A stretch of DNA of 42,136 nucleotides from an uncultured Clostridium sp. (lineage in GTDB: Bacteria > Bacillota > Clostridia > Oscillospirales > Acutalibacteraceae), in contig CATZNW010000025.1 of assembly GCA_958422185.1 (NCBI GenBank), positions 1 through 42,136 on the forward strand, written 5' to 3'. Below are positions 16,143 to 24,530 of the stretch, in pieces. Position numbers and translations under genes: made by a program. How positions within the stretch are numbered: the stretch's first letter is position 1; each line of letters begins with the position of its first letter. Under the pieces are notes generated by a model. That model saw only the letters and a list, made by a program, of their open reading frames with translations. It searched no databases and was not told the origin of the DNA.

Positions 16143-17291
16143 ATGGCAAATCGTTTTGTTCTCAATGAAACAAGCTATCACGGCTCCGGTGCGATAAATG
16201 AGATCGCAGGGGAAGTAAAGGGCAGGGGATTTAAAAAGTGTTTTGTTTGCTCAGATCCTGATCTGATCAGATTCGGGGTTACCAAAAAGGTTACCGACGT
16301 GCTGGACGGCGCTTCGATCCCTTATGATATTTACAGCGAGATCAAGCCCAATCCAACGGTGGAAAACGTTAAATCCGGCGTGTCGGCGTTCAGGGCTTCA
16401 GGTGCGGATTGTATTATAGCCATCGGCGGCGGTTCGTCCATGGACACTGCAAAGGCGATCGGTATTATTATTGAAAATCCTGAATTTGAAGACGTAGTAT
16501 CGCTTGAGGGCGTTGCCCCAACAAGAAAGAAGTGCGTTCCGATCATTGCTGTTCCGACTACCGCAGGCACTGCGGCAGAGGTTACTATTAACTATGTTAT
16601 AACGGATACTGCAAACAACAGAAAAATGGTATGCGTTGATCCAAAGGACATTCCAATCATTGCCGTTGTTGATCCGGATATGATGTCAACTATGCCGAAG
16701 GGGCTTACTGCTGCCACCGGTATGGATGCGCTCACTCATGCAATTGAAGGCTATATTACAAAGGGCGCATGGGAGCTTTCGGATATGTTCCATATAAAGG
16801 CAATTGAAATCATAGCCGCCAGTCTTCGCGGCGCGGTAGAAAATACTGCTGAGGGCAGAAAGCAGATGGCACTCGGTCAGTATATAGCTGGAATGGGATT
16901 TTCCAATGTAGGTCTCGGTCTTGTGCATTCCATGGCGCATCCTCTCGGGGCTGTGTATGATACGCCTCACGGTGTTGCAAACGCTATAATCCTTCCAACC
17001 GTAATGGAATACAATGCACCCTCTACCGGTGAAAAATACAGGGATATCGCTAAGGCTATGGGAGTTCAGGGCGTTGATGACATGAGTCTTGAAGACGCAA
17101 GAAAAGCCGCTGTGGACGCTGTAAGGCAGCTTGGAACGGATGTTGGTATCCCGGCCGATCTCAAGGATATCGTTAAGGATGAGGACGTTGATTTCCTTGC
17201 CCAAAGCGCTTATGATGACGCTTGCCGCCCGGGTAATCCGCGCGATACTTCGGTCGACGAGATAAAAGCGCTTTACCGTTCTCTTATGTAA
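16143..17291 (+). CDS. fucO: Lactaldehyde reductase / iron-containing alcohol dehydrogenase
   Basis: NAD(H)-dependent group III alcohol dehydrogenase that reduces L-lactaldehyde to 1,2-propanediol. The 382 aa match E. coli FucO in length, and the start MANRFVLNET and the stretch LSNVGLGLVHSMAHPLGA-like region are near-identical by eye. GGGS (96-99) binds the dinucleotide; the iron ligands are Asp195, His199, His262 and His276. It is monocistronic, with its own strong promoter and terminator, and no fucose or rhamnose catabolic genes lie alongside. It might therefore serve as a more general fermentative aldehyde reductase. Confidence 0.92.
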   Translation: MANRFVLNETSYHGSGAINEIAGEVKGRGFKKCFVCSDPDLIRFGVTKKVTDVLDGASIPYDIYSEIKPNPTVENVKSGVSAFRASGADCIIAIGGGSSMDTAKAIGIIIENPEFEDVVSLEGVAPTRKKCVPIIAVPTTAGTAAEVTINYVITDTANNRKMVCVDPKDIPIIAVVDPDMMSTMPKGLTAATGMDALTHAIEGYITKGAWELSDMFHIKAIEIIAASLRGAVENTAEGRKQMALGQYIAGMGFSNVGLGLVHSMAHPLGAVYDTPHGVANAIILPTVMEYNAPSTGEKYRDIAKAMGVQGVDDMSLEDARKAAVDAVRQLGTDVGIPADLKDIVKDEDVDFLAQSAYDDACRPGNPRDTSVDEIKALYRSLM

Positions 17292-17310
17292 TTCAATGAT
17301 AAAATACTGA

Positions 17311-17337
17311 ACCCGCCCGGTCATCCGGGCGGGTTTT
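17311..17337 (+). terminator. Terminator of the fucO-like gene
   Basis: Perfect 10-bp stem, ACCCGCCCGG (17311-17320) with CCGGGCGGGT (17325-17334), a TCAT loop and a following short T run. Confidence 0.92.
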
Positions 17338-17379
17338 GTGCTGTTTACCGTTTTGTAACTATTTGTAAGTCGCATTTTG

Positions 17380-17408
17380 TTGAATAAACAACACCCGTGT
17401 GTTATCTT
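17380..17408 (+). promoter_or_regulatory. Candidate promoter of upp
   Basis: TTGAAT (17380-17385), 17-bp spacer, TATCTT (17403-17408). A small inverted repeat AACAC-CCGT-GTGTT (17390-17403) fills the spacer. Both elements are moderate matches; TATAAA at 17411 is an alternative -10. Confidence 0.4.
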
Positions 17409-17450
17409 AATATAAATACGGAATTTTAATTCAGGTGAAAGGAGCTTTTT

Positions 17451-18083
17451 ATGGAAAGAAAAGTTGTTATTATGGACCATCCGCTTATTCAGCATAAGCT
17501 CTCTATTCTTCGTGATGTCAATACGGGAACAAAGGGCTTCAGAGATCTTGTGAATGAAATCTCAATGCTTATGATCTATGACGCTACAAGGGATCTTCCT
17601 CTTGCTGATAAGGATGTTCAGACTCCTTGCGGAATAGCGCACTGTAAGGAGATCGCCGGAAGAAAACTGGCTTTCGTTCCTATTCTTCGTGCCGGTCTCG
17701 GTATGGTGGAAGGCGCTTTGGTGCTTGTGCCGTCAGCAAGAGTCGGGCATATAGGGCTTTACAGAAACGAAGCTACCCTTGAGCCTGTTGAATATTATTG
17801 CAAGCTTCCCAAAGATATAGAGGAAAGGGATGTTTTCGTTCTTGACCCGATGCTTGCTACCGGCGGTTCTGCAATCGATGCGATCGGGCAAATCAAAAAA
17901 AGGAATCCGCGCTCCATTAAATTTTTGTGTATCATCGCCGCCCCGGAGGGCCTTGAAGCGCTTGAAAAAGCGCATCCGGACGTTGATATTTACGCCGCCG
18001 GACTGGATGACCATCTAAATGAAAACGGTTATATCGTTCCCGGACTCGGCGACGCCGGAGACAGGATATTCGGCACAAAATAA
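17451..18083 (+). CDS. upp: Uracil phosphoribosyltransferase
   Basis: Pyrimidine salvage enzyme making UMP from uracil and PRPP. It has 210 aa, the usual length. The PRPP-binding loop is VLDPMLATGGSA and the uracil-binding C-terminus is GYIVPGLGDAGDRIFGT. AAAGGAG lies 7 nt before the ATG. The uracil permease gene follows after 65 bp, so uptake and activation of uracil are encoded together. Confidence 0.97.
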   Translation: MERKVVIMDHPLIQHKLSILRDVNTGTKGFRDLVNEISMLMIYDATRDLPLADKDVQTPCGIAHCKEIAGRKLAFVPILRAGLGMVEGALVLVPSARVGHIGLYRNEATLEPVEYYCKLPKDIEERDVFVLDPMLATGGSAIDAIGQIKKRNPRSIKFLCIIAAPEGLEALEKAHPDVDIYAAGLDDHLNENGYIVPGLGDAGDRIFGTK

Positions 18084-18118
18084 AACGTTTTTCCGTCGCC
18101 AGCACAGACGGGCGTTTT
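18082..18118 (+). terminator. Imperfect hairpin between upp and uraA
   Basis: AAAACG (18082-18087) pairs with CGTTTT (18113-18118) and CCGTC (18093-18097) with GACGG (18107-18111), separated by internal loops. No good U tract follows. It could attenuate expression of uraA rather than end transcription. Confidence 0.4.
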
Positions 18119-18148
18119 ACTATTCTTAAATCATGCGGAGGTTCAAAA

Positions 18149-19525
18149 ATGGCAAAGAAAGACAAAAGCAAAAATTCTGTTCTGGGCGAACAGGGTATCT
18201 ATGACGCAAGAACGCTCGGTAAACCTAAAATGCTGATACTTGGATTTCAGCATACGTTCGCAATGTTCGGAGCAACTGTGCTTGTGCCGTTGCTTACGGG
18301 TCTCAATATGCAGACCACACTTCTTATGGCGGGTCTGGGGACCCTGTTTTTCCACCTTGTAACAAAGTTTAAGGTGCCTGCGTTTCTGGGTTCATCGTTC
18401 GCGTTTTTAGGCGGATATGCTGCGGTTGCGCCCTTGCTGGAGGATGGCTCGCCGAATACCGAAATGCTTCCTTATGCAAATCTGGGCGTTGTATTTGCAG
18501 GTCTTGTCTATCTTGTTCTTGCCGCCCTTTTTGCAATCTTCCCGGTTGAAAAGGTCATGCGCTTTTTCCCTCCCGTTGTTACCGGTCCGATCATTATTGC
18601 AATAGGGCTTAGCCTTGCCGGATCGGCAGTAGATAACTGTAAACAGAACTGGCTTCTTGCCATCATCGCTCTTGCCGTTATAATCATCTGCAATATCTGG
18701 GGAAAGGGCATGCTGAAGATCATTCCCATTCTCGTCGGAATCGTAGTGTCGTATATCGTTGCAGTGTGTATCAGCGCGGTTGATTTTCAGCCGATCATTG
18801 AGGCTGACTGGATCGGTCTTCCTATAACCAAAGAAGGTATGGTGTTCGGAAACATCCATGACAAGGGTCAGGCTATCAGTGCAATCATTGCGATTATGCC
18901 TATTTCATTTGCAACGATGATGGAGCATATCGGCGATATTTCCGCAATCAGTGCCACTACCCGCAGGAATTTTCTTGCGGACCCCGGCCTCAAGAAAACG
19001 CTTGTCGGAGACGGTCTTGCCACTTCGATTTCGGCTCTGTTCGGCGGTCCCGCAAATACGACTTACGGCGAAAATACCGGCGTTCTTGCCCTTACAAAAG
19101 TTTATGATCCGCGGGTAGTGCGCATTGCCGCAGTTGTTGCTGTTCTGCTCTCTTTTTCGCCGAAATTTGCGGCAGTGATAAATACGATCCCCGCGGCTAT
19201 CATAGGGGGCATATCCTTTGTGCTCTACGGCATGATCTCCGGTATAGGCGTACGCAATGTTGTTGAGAATAAGGTTGATCTGACCAAGTCAAGAAACCTC
19301 ATCATCATTGCCGTTATTCTTGTTACGGCGCTTGGTGTGGATTCGCTTGATTTTTCCATCGGTGAATTCAATATAAGCCTTACGGCTCTTGCTGTTGCCG
19401 CTATTGCAGGCATCTTGCTCAACGCAATTCTTCCCGGTAACGATTATGTTTTCAATGCTGATCCTACTGCTGCCGGCGAAGACGCTTCGCCTGCCGCGGA
19501 ACCGGCTTCCGGTGAGAACGAATGA
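18149..19525 (+). CDS. uraA: Uracil permease (NAT/NCS2 family)
   Basis: Proton-coupled uracil importer with many hydrophobic segments, 458 aa. Glu259 (MEHIGD) and Glu308 (TTYGENTGV) are spaced 49 residues apart, as the substrate-binding glutamates of E. coli UraA are. The region PANTTYGENTGVLALTK is the NAT family signature. The C-terminus is an acidic, alanine-rich tail (PTAAGEDASPAAEPASGENE). GGAGG precedes the ATG. With upp upstream, uracil rather than xanthine is the likely substrate. Confidence 0.93.
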   Translation: MAKKDKSKNSVLGEQGIYDARTLGKPKMLILGFQHTFAMFGATVLVPLLTGLNMQTTLLMAGLGTLFFHLVTKFKVPAFLGSSFAFLGGYAAVAPLLEDGSPNTEMLPYANLGVVFAGLVYLVLAALFAIFPVEKVMRFFPPVVTGPIIIAIGLSLAGSAVDNCKQNWLLAIIALAVIIICNIWGKGMLKIIPILVGIVVSYIVAVCISAVDFQPIIEADWIGLPITKEGMVFGNIHDKGQAISAIIAIMPISFATMMEHIGDISAISATTRRNFLADPGLKKTLVGDGLATSISALFGGPANTTYGENTGVLALTKVYDPRVVRIAAVVAVLLSFSPKFAAVINTIPAAIIGGISFVLYGMISGIGVRNVVENKVDLTKSRNLIIIAVILVTALGVDSLDFSIGEFNISLTALAVAAIAGILLNAILPGNDYVFNADPTAAGEDASPAAEPASGENE

Positions 19526-19567
19526 TATGCAATAGAGTTAACAACTGATTGATGGTGAATAATATTA

Positions 19568-19606
19568 AAAGCGCTCCGGCATTTCACTGCCGGGGCGCTT
19601 TGATCT
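19568..19606. terminator. Bidirectional terminator between convergent genes
   Basis: AAAGCGCTCCGGC (19568-19580) and GCCGGGGCGCTTT (19589-19601) form a 13-bp stem with one wobble. Read on the minus strand, the stem is followed by TTTTAATATTATT. It separates uraA from the convergent DUF2974 gene. Confidence 0.85.
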
Positions 19607-19615
19607 GATCGGATT

Positions 19616-20764
19616 TTAATTGCCGGATGGTTCGGATCTGCTTTTTAATCTGCCTGTAAATTCTTCAATTTTATCCATAACTTCCGGTACAGACCGTTCC
19701 ACTATTTTTTCAAAGCTTAGCGAATCAACCAGGCTCTTTGCAAGTGTCTGGACGATTATCGGAATATCATCCGTATTTTCATCAACAAGTTTTCTGAGTT
19801 CCGATACCGCCGGAATAAGGCTTCTGTAATTTCTGATGTTAATATCTTTCAGCGTTTTGATTCCGCTGTTTTTTGCTATTTCAAACACTGCGGCAGCGGC
19901 GTCCTTCATCCTTTCCGGCGGCAGAGACTCAAGGCTTTGGGTAAGCGTGTCTTCCATATATTCGGAAAGCATACTGAATCTTTTTGCTTCGCTGAATCCG
20001 GATCCGTTTATTTCCCATGTGAATATATTATGCTGTGCCGCGCCGGAGGCGGTGCTTTTTATTATTTTTACCTTTCCGCCGTCGCTCAGCATCCGGCCGA
20101 TTATGGAATCCTCCGGCAGCAGGTTAAAGATCTTTTCGCAGTTCTTACGGGTAAACAGAATATCGGCGATCTCCTGAGGAAAGCCCGGGCCGTCATTATT
20201 GTATACGCGTATGATTCTCTCTTTTTCTTCGTCGCGCAGGAATAAAAAAGCAAAAACTGCAAGATTACCGCCTTTTGAATGCCCGGCAAGAAAGAATTTC
20301 CCGTCCCGCTGCGCAAGCTGTTCTGTTACATATCCAAGGGCGGTTGTCTGGCTGGCTATCGGGAAAGCATACGCAAGTTTCGCGTCCTCATAAAAGCTTA
20401 CGATTCTGTCATCAGTGCCTCTGAAAGCGATGATATTTGTATCTGCGTTTAAGGAAAAAGTAACTGCGAAAAATGCTGTCTGCAGATTTTCGCTCACGGT
20501 CTCCCGGCAGTCTGAAATAGTTATATATCCGAAGCGGATCGTATTTCCTGCTGTTTTGAGCAGTCTGTAAGTATCGTTTATGACTTTGTTGCTTTCATCC
20601 GTCATTTTGTATCCTTCTGCCGCTTCGCCAAGTGTTCTTCCGGTAAACGGAGAAAGGTCCAGATAGGCGAGCCTGCTGAATACGGCATTGTCCGCCTCCG
20701 TTACTCCCATATTTGTAAAACGAAATGAACCGAATCTGTTTACATATTCAAATATATCCGCCAT
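19616..20764 (-). CDS. DUF2974 (Mbeg1-like) alpha/beta-hydrolase
   Basis: A 382-aa protein with a lipase-like core. The nucleophile elbow is GHSKGGNLA with Ser163; the preceding strand TNIIAFRGTDD (109-119) is the usual oxyanion region of class 3 lipases. NNDGPGF and later stretches match DUF2974 proteins, which are common in Firmicutes and of unknown substrate. No signal peptide is seen, so it is probably intracellular. The start has GGTGAG 4 nt upstream. It is a single minus-strand gene inserted between the uracil and purine salvage blocks. Confidence 0.85.
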   Translation of the reverse strand: MADIFEYVNRFGSFRFTNMGVTEADNAVFSRLAYLDLSPFTGRTLGEAAEGYKMTDESNKVINDTYRLLKTAGNTIRFGYITISDCRETVSENLQTAFFAVTFSLNADTNIIAFRGTDDRIVSFYEDAKLAYAFPIASQTTALGYVTEQLAQRDGKFFLAGHSKGGNLAVFAFLFLRDEEKERIIRVYNNDGPGFPQEIADILFTRKNCEKIFNLLPEDSIIGRMLSDGGKVKIIKSTASGAAQHNIFTWEINGSGFSEAKRFSMLSEYMEDTLTQSLESLPPERMKDAAAAVFEIAKNSGIKTLKDINIRNYRSLIPAVSELRKLVDENTDDIPIIVQTLAKSLVDSLSFEKIVERSVPEVMDKIEEFTGRLKSRSEPSGN

Positions 20765-20787
20765 GGTCTCACCGCTTTCCGTATTTT

Positions 20788-20816
20788 ATTGTAAAACATT
20801 TTATTGTGATTCACAA
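20788..20816 (-). promoter_or_regulatory. Promoter of the DUF2974 gene with overlapping palindrome
   Basis: On the minus strand TTGTGA (20816-20811) and TACAAT (20793-20788) are 17 bp apart. The plus-strand sequence TTGTGATTCACAA (20804-20816) is a perfect 6-1-6 palindrome covering the -35. A second, interrupted inverted repeat lies directly upstream (20815-20854: AACACA/TGTGTT and CTGAAA/TTTCAG). Confidence 0.5.
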
Positions 20817-20905
20817 CACAATTCTGAAAATTCTATGCTGATTTCAGCTGTGTTATTACAAAGATCCCAAAAGGTTAAAATTTGGTGTCAAATCCGGTCA
20901 TTTTA

Positions 20906-20934
20906 TTGAAAACGATTTCGTGTTAGTATATTAT
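20906..20934 (+). promoter_or_regulatory. Promoter of the purine salvage block
   Basis: TTGAAA (20906-20911), 17-bp spacer, TATTAT (20929-20934). The leader to xpt is about 45 nt, too short for a purine riboswitch. Confidence 0.6.
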
Positions 20935-20986
20935 ATCTGTGTTATTTGGTTTTTAAAAATTTAGGTTTTGAATTGCGGAGCGTTTT

Positions 20987-21565
20987 ATGGAGCTTTTAAA
21001 GCAGAAGATCAGAGACGAGGGAGAGGTCTACGAAGGCAATATTCTTAAAGTGGATTGCTTTCTTAACCATCAGATCGATATTCCTTTTCTGCGTGAGGTG
21101 GGCAGGGAATTTCACCGCCTTTTCAGGGATGATAAAATAAATAAAATACTTACAATCGAGGCTTCCGGTATTGCAATCGGTTCTATGGTTGCTCAGGAAT
21201 TTGAGTGCCCGCTTGTTTTTGCAAAGAAGAACAAAACAAAAAATATTGCCGGTGACGTTTATGAAACTCCGGTTGAATCTTTTACTCACGGCACAACTTA
21301 TAACGTAATGGTCTCCAAGCGATTTCTCGGCATGGGAGACAGAGTGCTTATCGTTGATGATTTCCTTGCTATCGGAAATGCAATGAGGGGATTGATCAGG
21401 TTAGTGAATGAAAGCGGGGCGTATCTTGCGGGCTGCGGCGCTGTAATTGAAAAAGGATATCAGCACGGCGGCGATGAGATACGCAAAAGCGGAGTGCGCG
21501 TTGAGAGCCTTGCGGTCATAGAAAGCATGAACTGCAAAACCGGCGAGATCCTTTTCCGCGGTTAA
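20987..21565 (+). CDS. xpt: Xanthine phosphoribosyltransferase
   Basis: Converts xanthine (and less well guanine) plus PRPP to XMP. It has 192 aa, the usual size, beginning MELLKQKIRDEGEV. The PRPP loop is LIVDDFLAIGNAM (121-133). It heads a block with a nucleoside ABC importer and hpt. Ribosome site GCGGAG lies 7 nt before the ATG. Confidence 0.95.
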   Translation: MELLKQKIRDEGEVYEGNILKVDCFLNHQIDIPFLREVGREFHRLFRDDKINKILTIEASGIAIGSMVAQEFECPLVFAKKNKTKNIAGDVYETPVESFTHGTTYNVMVSKRFLGMGDRVLIVDDFLAIGNAMRGLIRLVNESGAYLAGCGAVIEKGYQHGGDEIRKSGVRVESLAVIESMNCKTGEILFRG

Positions 21566-21622
21566 TACGGTTAACAGGCATTTGCCTTTTAATAATTAAA
21601 ACTTTTTCGGAGGTAGAAAGAA

Positions 21623-22921
21623 ATGAAATTGTCAAAAAAGATCATGGCGCTGCTTCTTGCTGTTGTGCTTGTCTTTTCTTTTGCCGCTTGTTCTGCCGGC
21701 ACAGATGAAGGCACGGACGCATCCGGCGGTGTAGGTACCGATATCAAGATCGGTGTTATTGAGATAGGCGACGATACGGAGACCTATACAAAGGCGCATG
21801 CTGACGGAATCAGAGCCGCTGCTGAAACACTCGGTATCCCAAGCGAGAATATCAGCTGGAAAGAAAAGATACCGGAGTCTGAGGAGTGCTACACTGCCGC
21901 TCAGGAACTTGTTGCTTCCGGCTGCAACCTTGTTATTTCAAACAGCTACGGTCATCAGGACTTTATTGCTGAGGCTGCGGAAGATTTTCCGGATGTTACT
22001 TTTGTTGCAATGACGGGTGATTATGCCGCCATTTCCGGCTTGCCGAATCTTTACAATGCGTTTACAAAGATTTATCAGGCAAGATATGTATCGGGTATTG
22101 TTGCCGGCATGAAGCTTCAGGAACTGCAGAATGCGGATCAGCTCGGCGATAACAATTTTGACGAAAACGGCAATATCAAAGTCGGCTATGTAGGCGCTTA
22201 TCCTTATGCGGAGGTCGTTTCCGGCTATACTGCTTTCTACCTCGGAATTAAATCCGTAGTTGAAAATGTTGTTATGGATGTTCAGTACACCAATTCATGG
22301 TTTGATCTTGAGGGCGAGGCTGCCGCTGCCGAGACTCTTATGGCGCGCGGCTGCGTGATCATAGGTCAGCACGCAGACTCAACAGGCGCTCCGACTGCTG
22401 TTCAGGATGCTCATAATGAAGGCACGGTTGCTTACAGCGTAGGATACAATGTTGATATGACTGACGTTGCTCCCGACGTTGCGCTCACCTCTTCAACAAA
22501 CAACTGGGAAGTATACTATGAAGAACTCTTTACTGCAGTGATGAACGGTACTGAGATTCCTCAGGACTGGGCTAAAGGCTATGAGGCGGATGCCGTAGGC
22601 ATCACTCCTCTCGGCTCATCATGCGCTGAAGGTACTCAGGAGGCTGTTGACGCGGCCATTGAGGGTATCAAAAACGGCACGCTTCAGGTATTTGACACCA
22701 CAAAATACACCGTTGACGGCGCTCAGGTAACAACGGCTCCGATCGATCTCACTTATTACGATTTTTCAACAGGCACAGCCACGGCCGTATACCAGGGCGA
22801 AACAAAAGAGGCTATTGTTACTGAAAACAATATCACCTATTTTGAGGAATCCGTTCTGAGAGCTGCTCCTTACTTCCAGCTTAGGATCGACGGTATCACC
22901 GAGCTTAACGCTAACGGTTGA
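21623..22921 (+). CDS. BMP family nucleoside-binding lipoprotein
   Basis: Extracellular substrate-binding protein of a nucleoside ABC importer. A lipoprotein signal peptide (1-22) ends in FAAC with Cys23 as the lipidated residue. The mature 410 or so residues form the BMP/PnrA fold: IKIGVIEIGD at the first strand, GCNLVISNSYGHQD and MTGDYA in lobe 1, then VGYVGAYPYAEVVSGYTAF in lobe 2. The gene order binding protein-ATPase-permease-permease is that of the Bacillus nupNOPQ guanosine transporter. GGAGGT precedes the ATG. Purine nucleosides are the likely ligand from the xpt and hpt neighbours. Confidence 0.92.
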   Translation: MKLSKKIMALLLAVVLVFSFAACSAGTDEGTDASGGVGTDIKIGVIEIGDDTETYTKAHADGIRAAAETLGIPSENISWKEKIPESEECYTAAQELVASGCNLVISNSYGHQDFIAEAAEDFPDVTFVAMTGDYAAISGLPNLYNAFTKIYQARYVSGIVAGMKLQELQNADQLGDNNFDENGNIKVGYVGAYPYAEVVSGYTAFYLGIKSVVENVVMDVQYTNSWFDLEGEAAAAETLMARGCVIIGQHADSTGAPTAVQDAHNEGTVAYSVGYNVDMTDVAPDVALTSSTNNWEVYYEELFTAVMNGTEIPQDWAKGYEADAVGITPLGSSCAEGTQEAVDAAIEGIKNGTLQVFDTTKYTVDGAQVTTAPIDLTYYDFSTGTATAVYQGETKEAIVTENNITYFEESVLRAAPYFQLRIDGITELNANG

Positions 22922-22933
22922 TTTCCAAAACTC

Positions 22934-22980
22934 ATTAAAGGGAAGCTATTCCGGCTTCCCTTTAATTTCTTTATACTTTT
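22934..22980 (+). terminator. Intercistronic hairpin after the binding-protein gene
   Basis: ATTAAAGGGAAGC (22934-22946) and GCTTCCCTTTAAT (22954-22966) are a perfect 13-bp stem with a 7-nt loop, followed by the T-rich stretch TTCTTTATACTTTT. No promoter follows, so it is probably a partial terminator or mRNA-stabilising hairpin that lets more binding protein be made than transporter. Confidence 0.85.
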
Positions 22981-22986
22981 GTGATG

Positions 22987-22994
22987 AAAAGGAG
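22987..22994 (+). promoter_or_regulatory. Ribosome site that decides the ABC ATPase start
   Basis: AAAAGGAG ends 7 nt before an in-frame TTG at 23002. The upstream in-frame GTG at 22981 lies before this site and would have none of its own. Confidence 0.7.
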
Positions 22995-23001
22995 CGATAT
23001 T

Positions 23002-24525
23002 TTGGAACAGATTGCCGTTAAGCTTGAGAATTTAACAAAAACTTTCGGCAGCGTTGTCGCAAATAAAAATGTAAGCCTTGATATCCGCCGGGGCGAAATC
23101 CTTTCCCTCCTCGGCGAAAACGGCAGCGGAAAAACTACCCTTATGAACATGCTTTCGGGTATCTATCTGCCGGATGAAGGTCATATTTTTGTCGATTCAA
23201 AAGAGGTGGCCATACGCTCACCGAAAGACGCCTATGAGCTCGGTATAGGTATGATCCACCAGCATTTCAAGCTGGTAGACGTATTTACCGCAACCGAAAA
23301 CGTTGCTCTGGGGCTGGATAAAAAAGAAAAATACAACAAAAAGGCGATTGCTGCTAAAATAAAAGAAATATGCGGTAAATACGGCTTTGATATGGATCCC
23401 TCGCAAAAGGTATACACGATGTCAGTTTCCCAGAAGCAGACTCTGGAGATCATCAAGGCGCTTTACCGCGGAGCAGATATTCTTATTCTGGACGAGCCTA
23501 CCGCTGTTTTGACCCCTCAGGAAACGCAAAAGCTTTTCAATGTGATAAGAAGCATGAGGGATAACGGCAAATCCGTTGTAATTATAACGCACAAATTAAA
23601 TGAAGTGCTGGAGATATCAGACCGCGTTGCAATACTCAGAAAAGGCGAATATGCCGGAACCGTGGAAACGAAAGACGCAAACGAGGATCTTCTGACTGAA
23701 ATGATGATGGGCAAAAAAGTTGAGCTCAATATAAAAAGAGATGAGCCCGTTAATCCGCAGAAACGGCTTGAGGTAAAAAATCTTTCAGTTAAAAACAGTG
23801 ATGGGGTTCTTGTTTTGGATAACGTTTCGTTTACTGCAAACAGCGGTGAGATACTCGGTATAGCCGGAATTTCGGGCTGCGGTCAGAAAGAGCTTCTTGA
23901 ATCCGTTGCAGGCCTTCAGAAAACGATGGACGGCAGCAGTATCATGTATCTGCCGGCAAACGGAGAACCGCAGCAGTTAGTCGGCAAAACGCCAAAGGCA
24001 ATAAGAAATCTCGGTATCTCGCTCTCGTTCGTCCCGGAGGACAGGCTGGGAATGGGTCTTGTCGGTTCAATGGGCATGACCGGTAATATGCTTCTTCGTT
24101 CATACGATAAAGGCGGACCCATCATTTCTCAGAAAGAACCCAGAAAGCTCGCCGAAAAAGTAAGGGAAGATCTGGAGGTGATCACTCCGGATATCAATAC
24201 CCCCGTCAGGCAGCTCTCCGGAGGCAATGTCCAGAAGGTCCTTGTCGGCAGGGAGATATCAGGCTCACCGTCCGTGCTTATGACGGCTTATGCCGTGCGC
24301 GGGCTGGATATCAACACATCCTATGCCATTTATAATATTTTAAACGAAGAAAAGAAAAAGGGCACGGCGGTCATCTATGTAGGAGAGGATCTGGATGTTC
24401 TGCTTGAACTTACAGACAGAATTCTTGTCCTTTGCGGCGGTAAGGTGAACGGTATCGTAGACACAAGATCCGCTTCAAAGGATGAAATAGGGCTTATGAT
24501 GACCAATTTAAGAGAGGAGGCTTAA
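23002..24525 (+). CDS. Nucleoside ABC transporter ATP-binding protein (tandem domains)
   Basis: A 507-aa protein with two nucleotide-binding domains, NupO/RbsA-like, powering the importer. Domain 1 is canonical: Walker A GENGSGKT, Walker B ILILDEPTAVL, H-loop ITHKL; its signature reads MSVSQKQ rather than LSGGQ. Domain 2 has a loose Walker A (GISGCGQKE), an intact LSGGNVQK signature, and LMTAYAVRGLD where relatives have a form such as AAQPTRGLD, so its Walker B/D-loop region is degenerate. Such asymmetry is usual in the family but this variant is stronger. The start is the TTG at 23002, by ribosome site and by homology (EQIAVKLENLTKTFG). Confidence 0.92.
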   Translation: MEQIAVKLENLTKTFGSVVANKNVSLDIRRGEILSLLGENGSGKTTLMNMLSGIYLPDEGHIFVDSKEVAIRSPKDAYELGIGMIHQHFKLVDVFTATENVALGLDKKEKYNKKAIAAKIKEICGKYGFDMDPSQKVYTMSVSQKQTLEIIKALYRGADILILDEPTAVLTPQETQKLFNVIRSMRDNGKSVVIITHKLNEVLEISDRVAILRKGEYAGTVETKDANEDLLTEMMMGKKVELNIKRDEPVNPQKRLEVKNLSVKNSDGVLVLDNVSFTANSGEILGIAGISGCGQKELLESVAGLQKTMDGSSIMYLPANGEPQQLVGKTPKAIRNLGISLSFVPEDRLGMGLVGSMGMTGNMLLRSYDKGGPIISQKEPRKLAEKVREDLEVITPDINTPVRQLSGGNVQKVLVGREISGSPSVLMTAYAVRGLDINTSYAIYNILNEEKKKGTAVIYVGEDLDVLLELTDRILVLCGGKVNGIVDTRSASKDEIGLMMTNLREEA

Positions 24526-24530
24526 GCGCA

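Noticed and set aside
16686..17495. Minus-strand 269-codon open frame opposite fucO and upp
   Set aside because: It runs through a strong terminator and two clear genes and has no family resemblance.
20765..20986. Possible purine riboswitch upstream of xpt
   Set aside because: The conserved three-way junction core of the purine aptamer is not found by eye, and the predicted leader is only about 45 nt.
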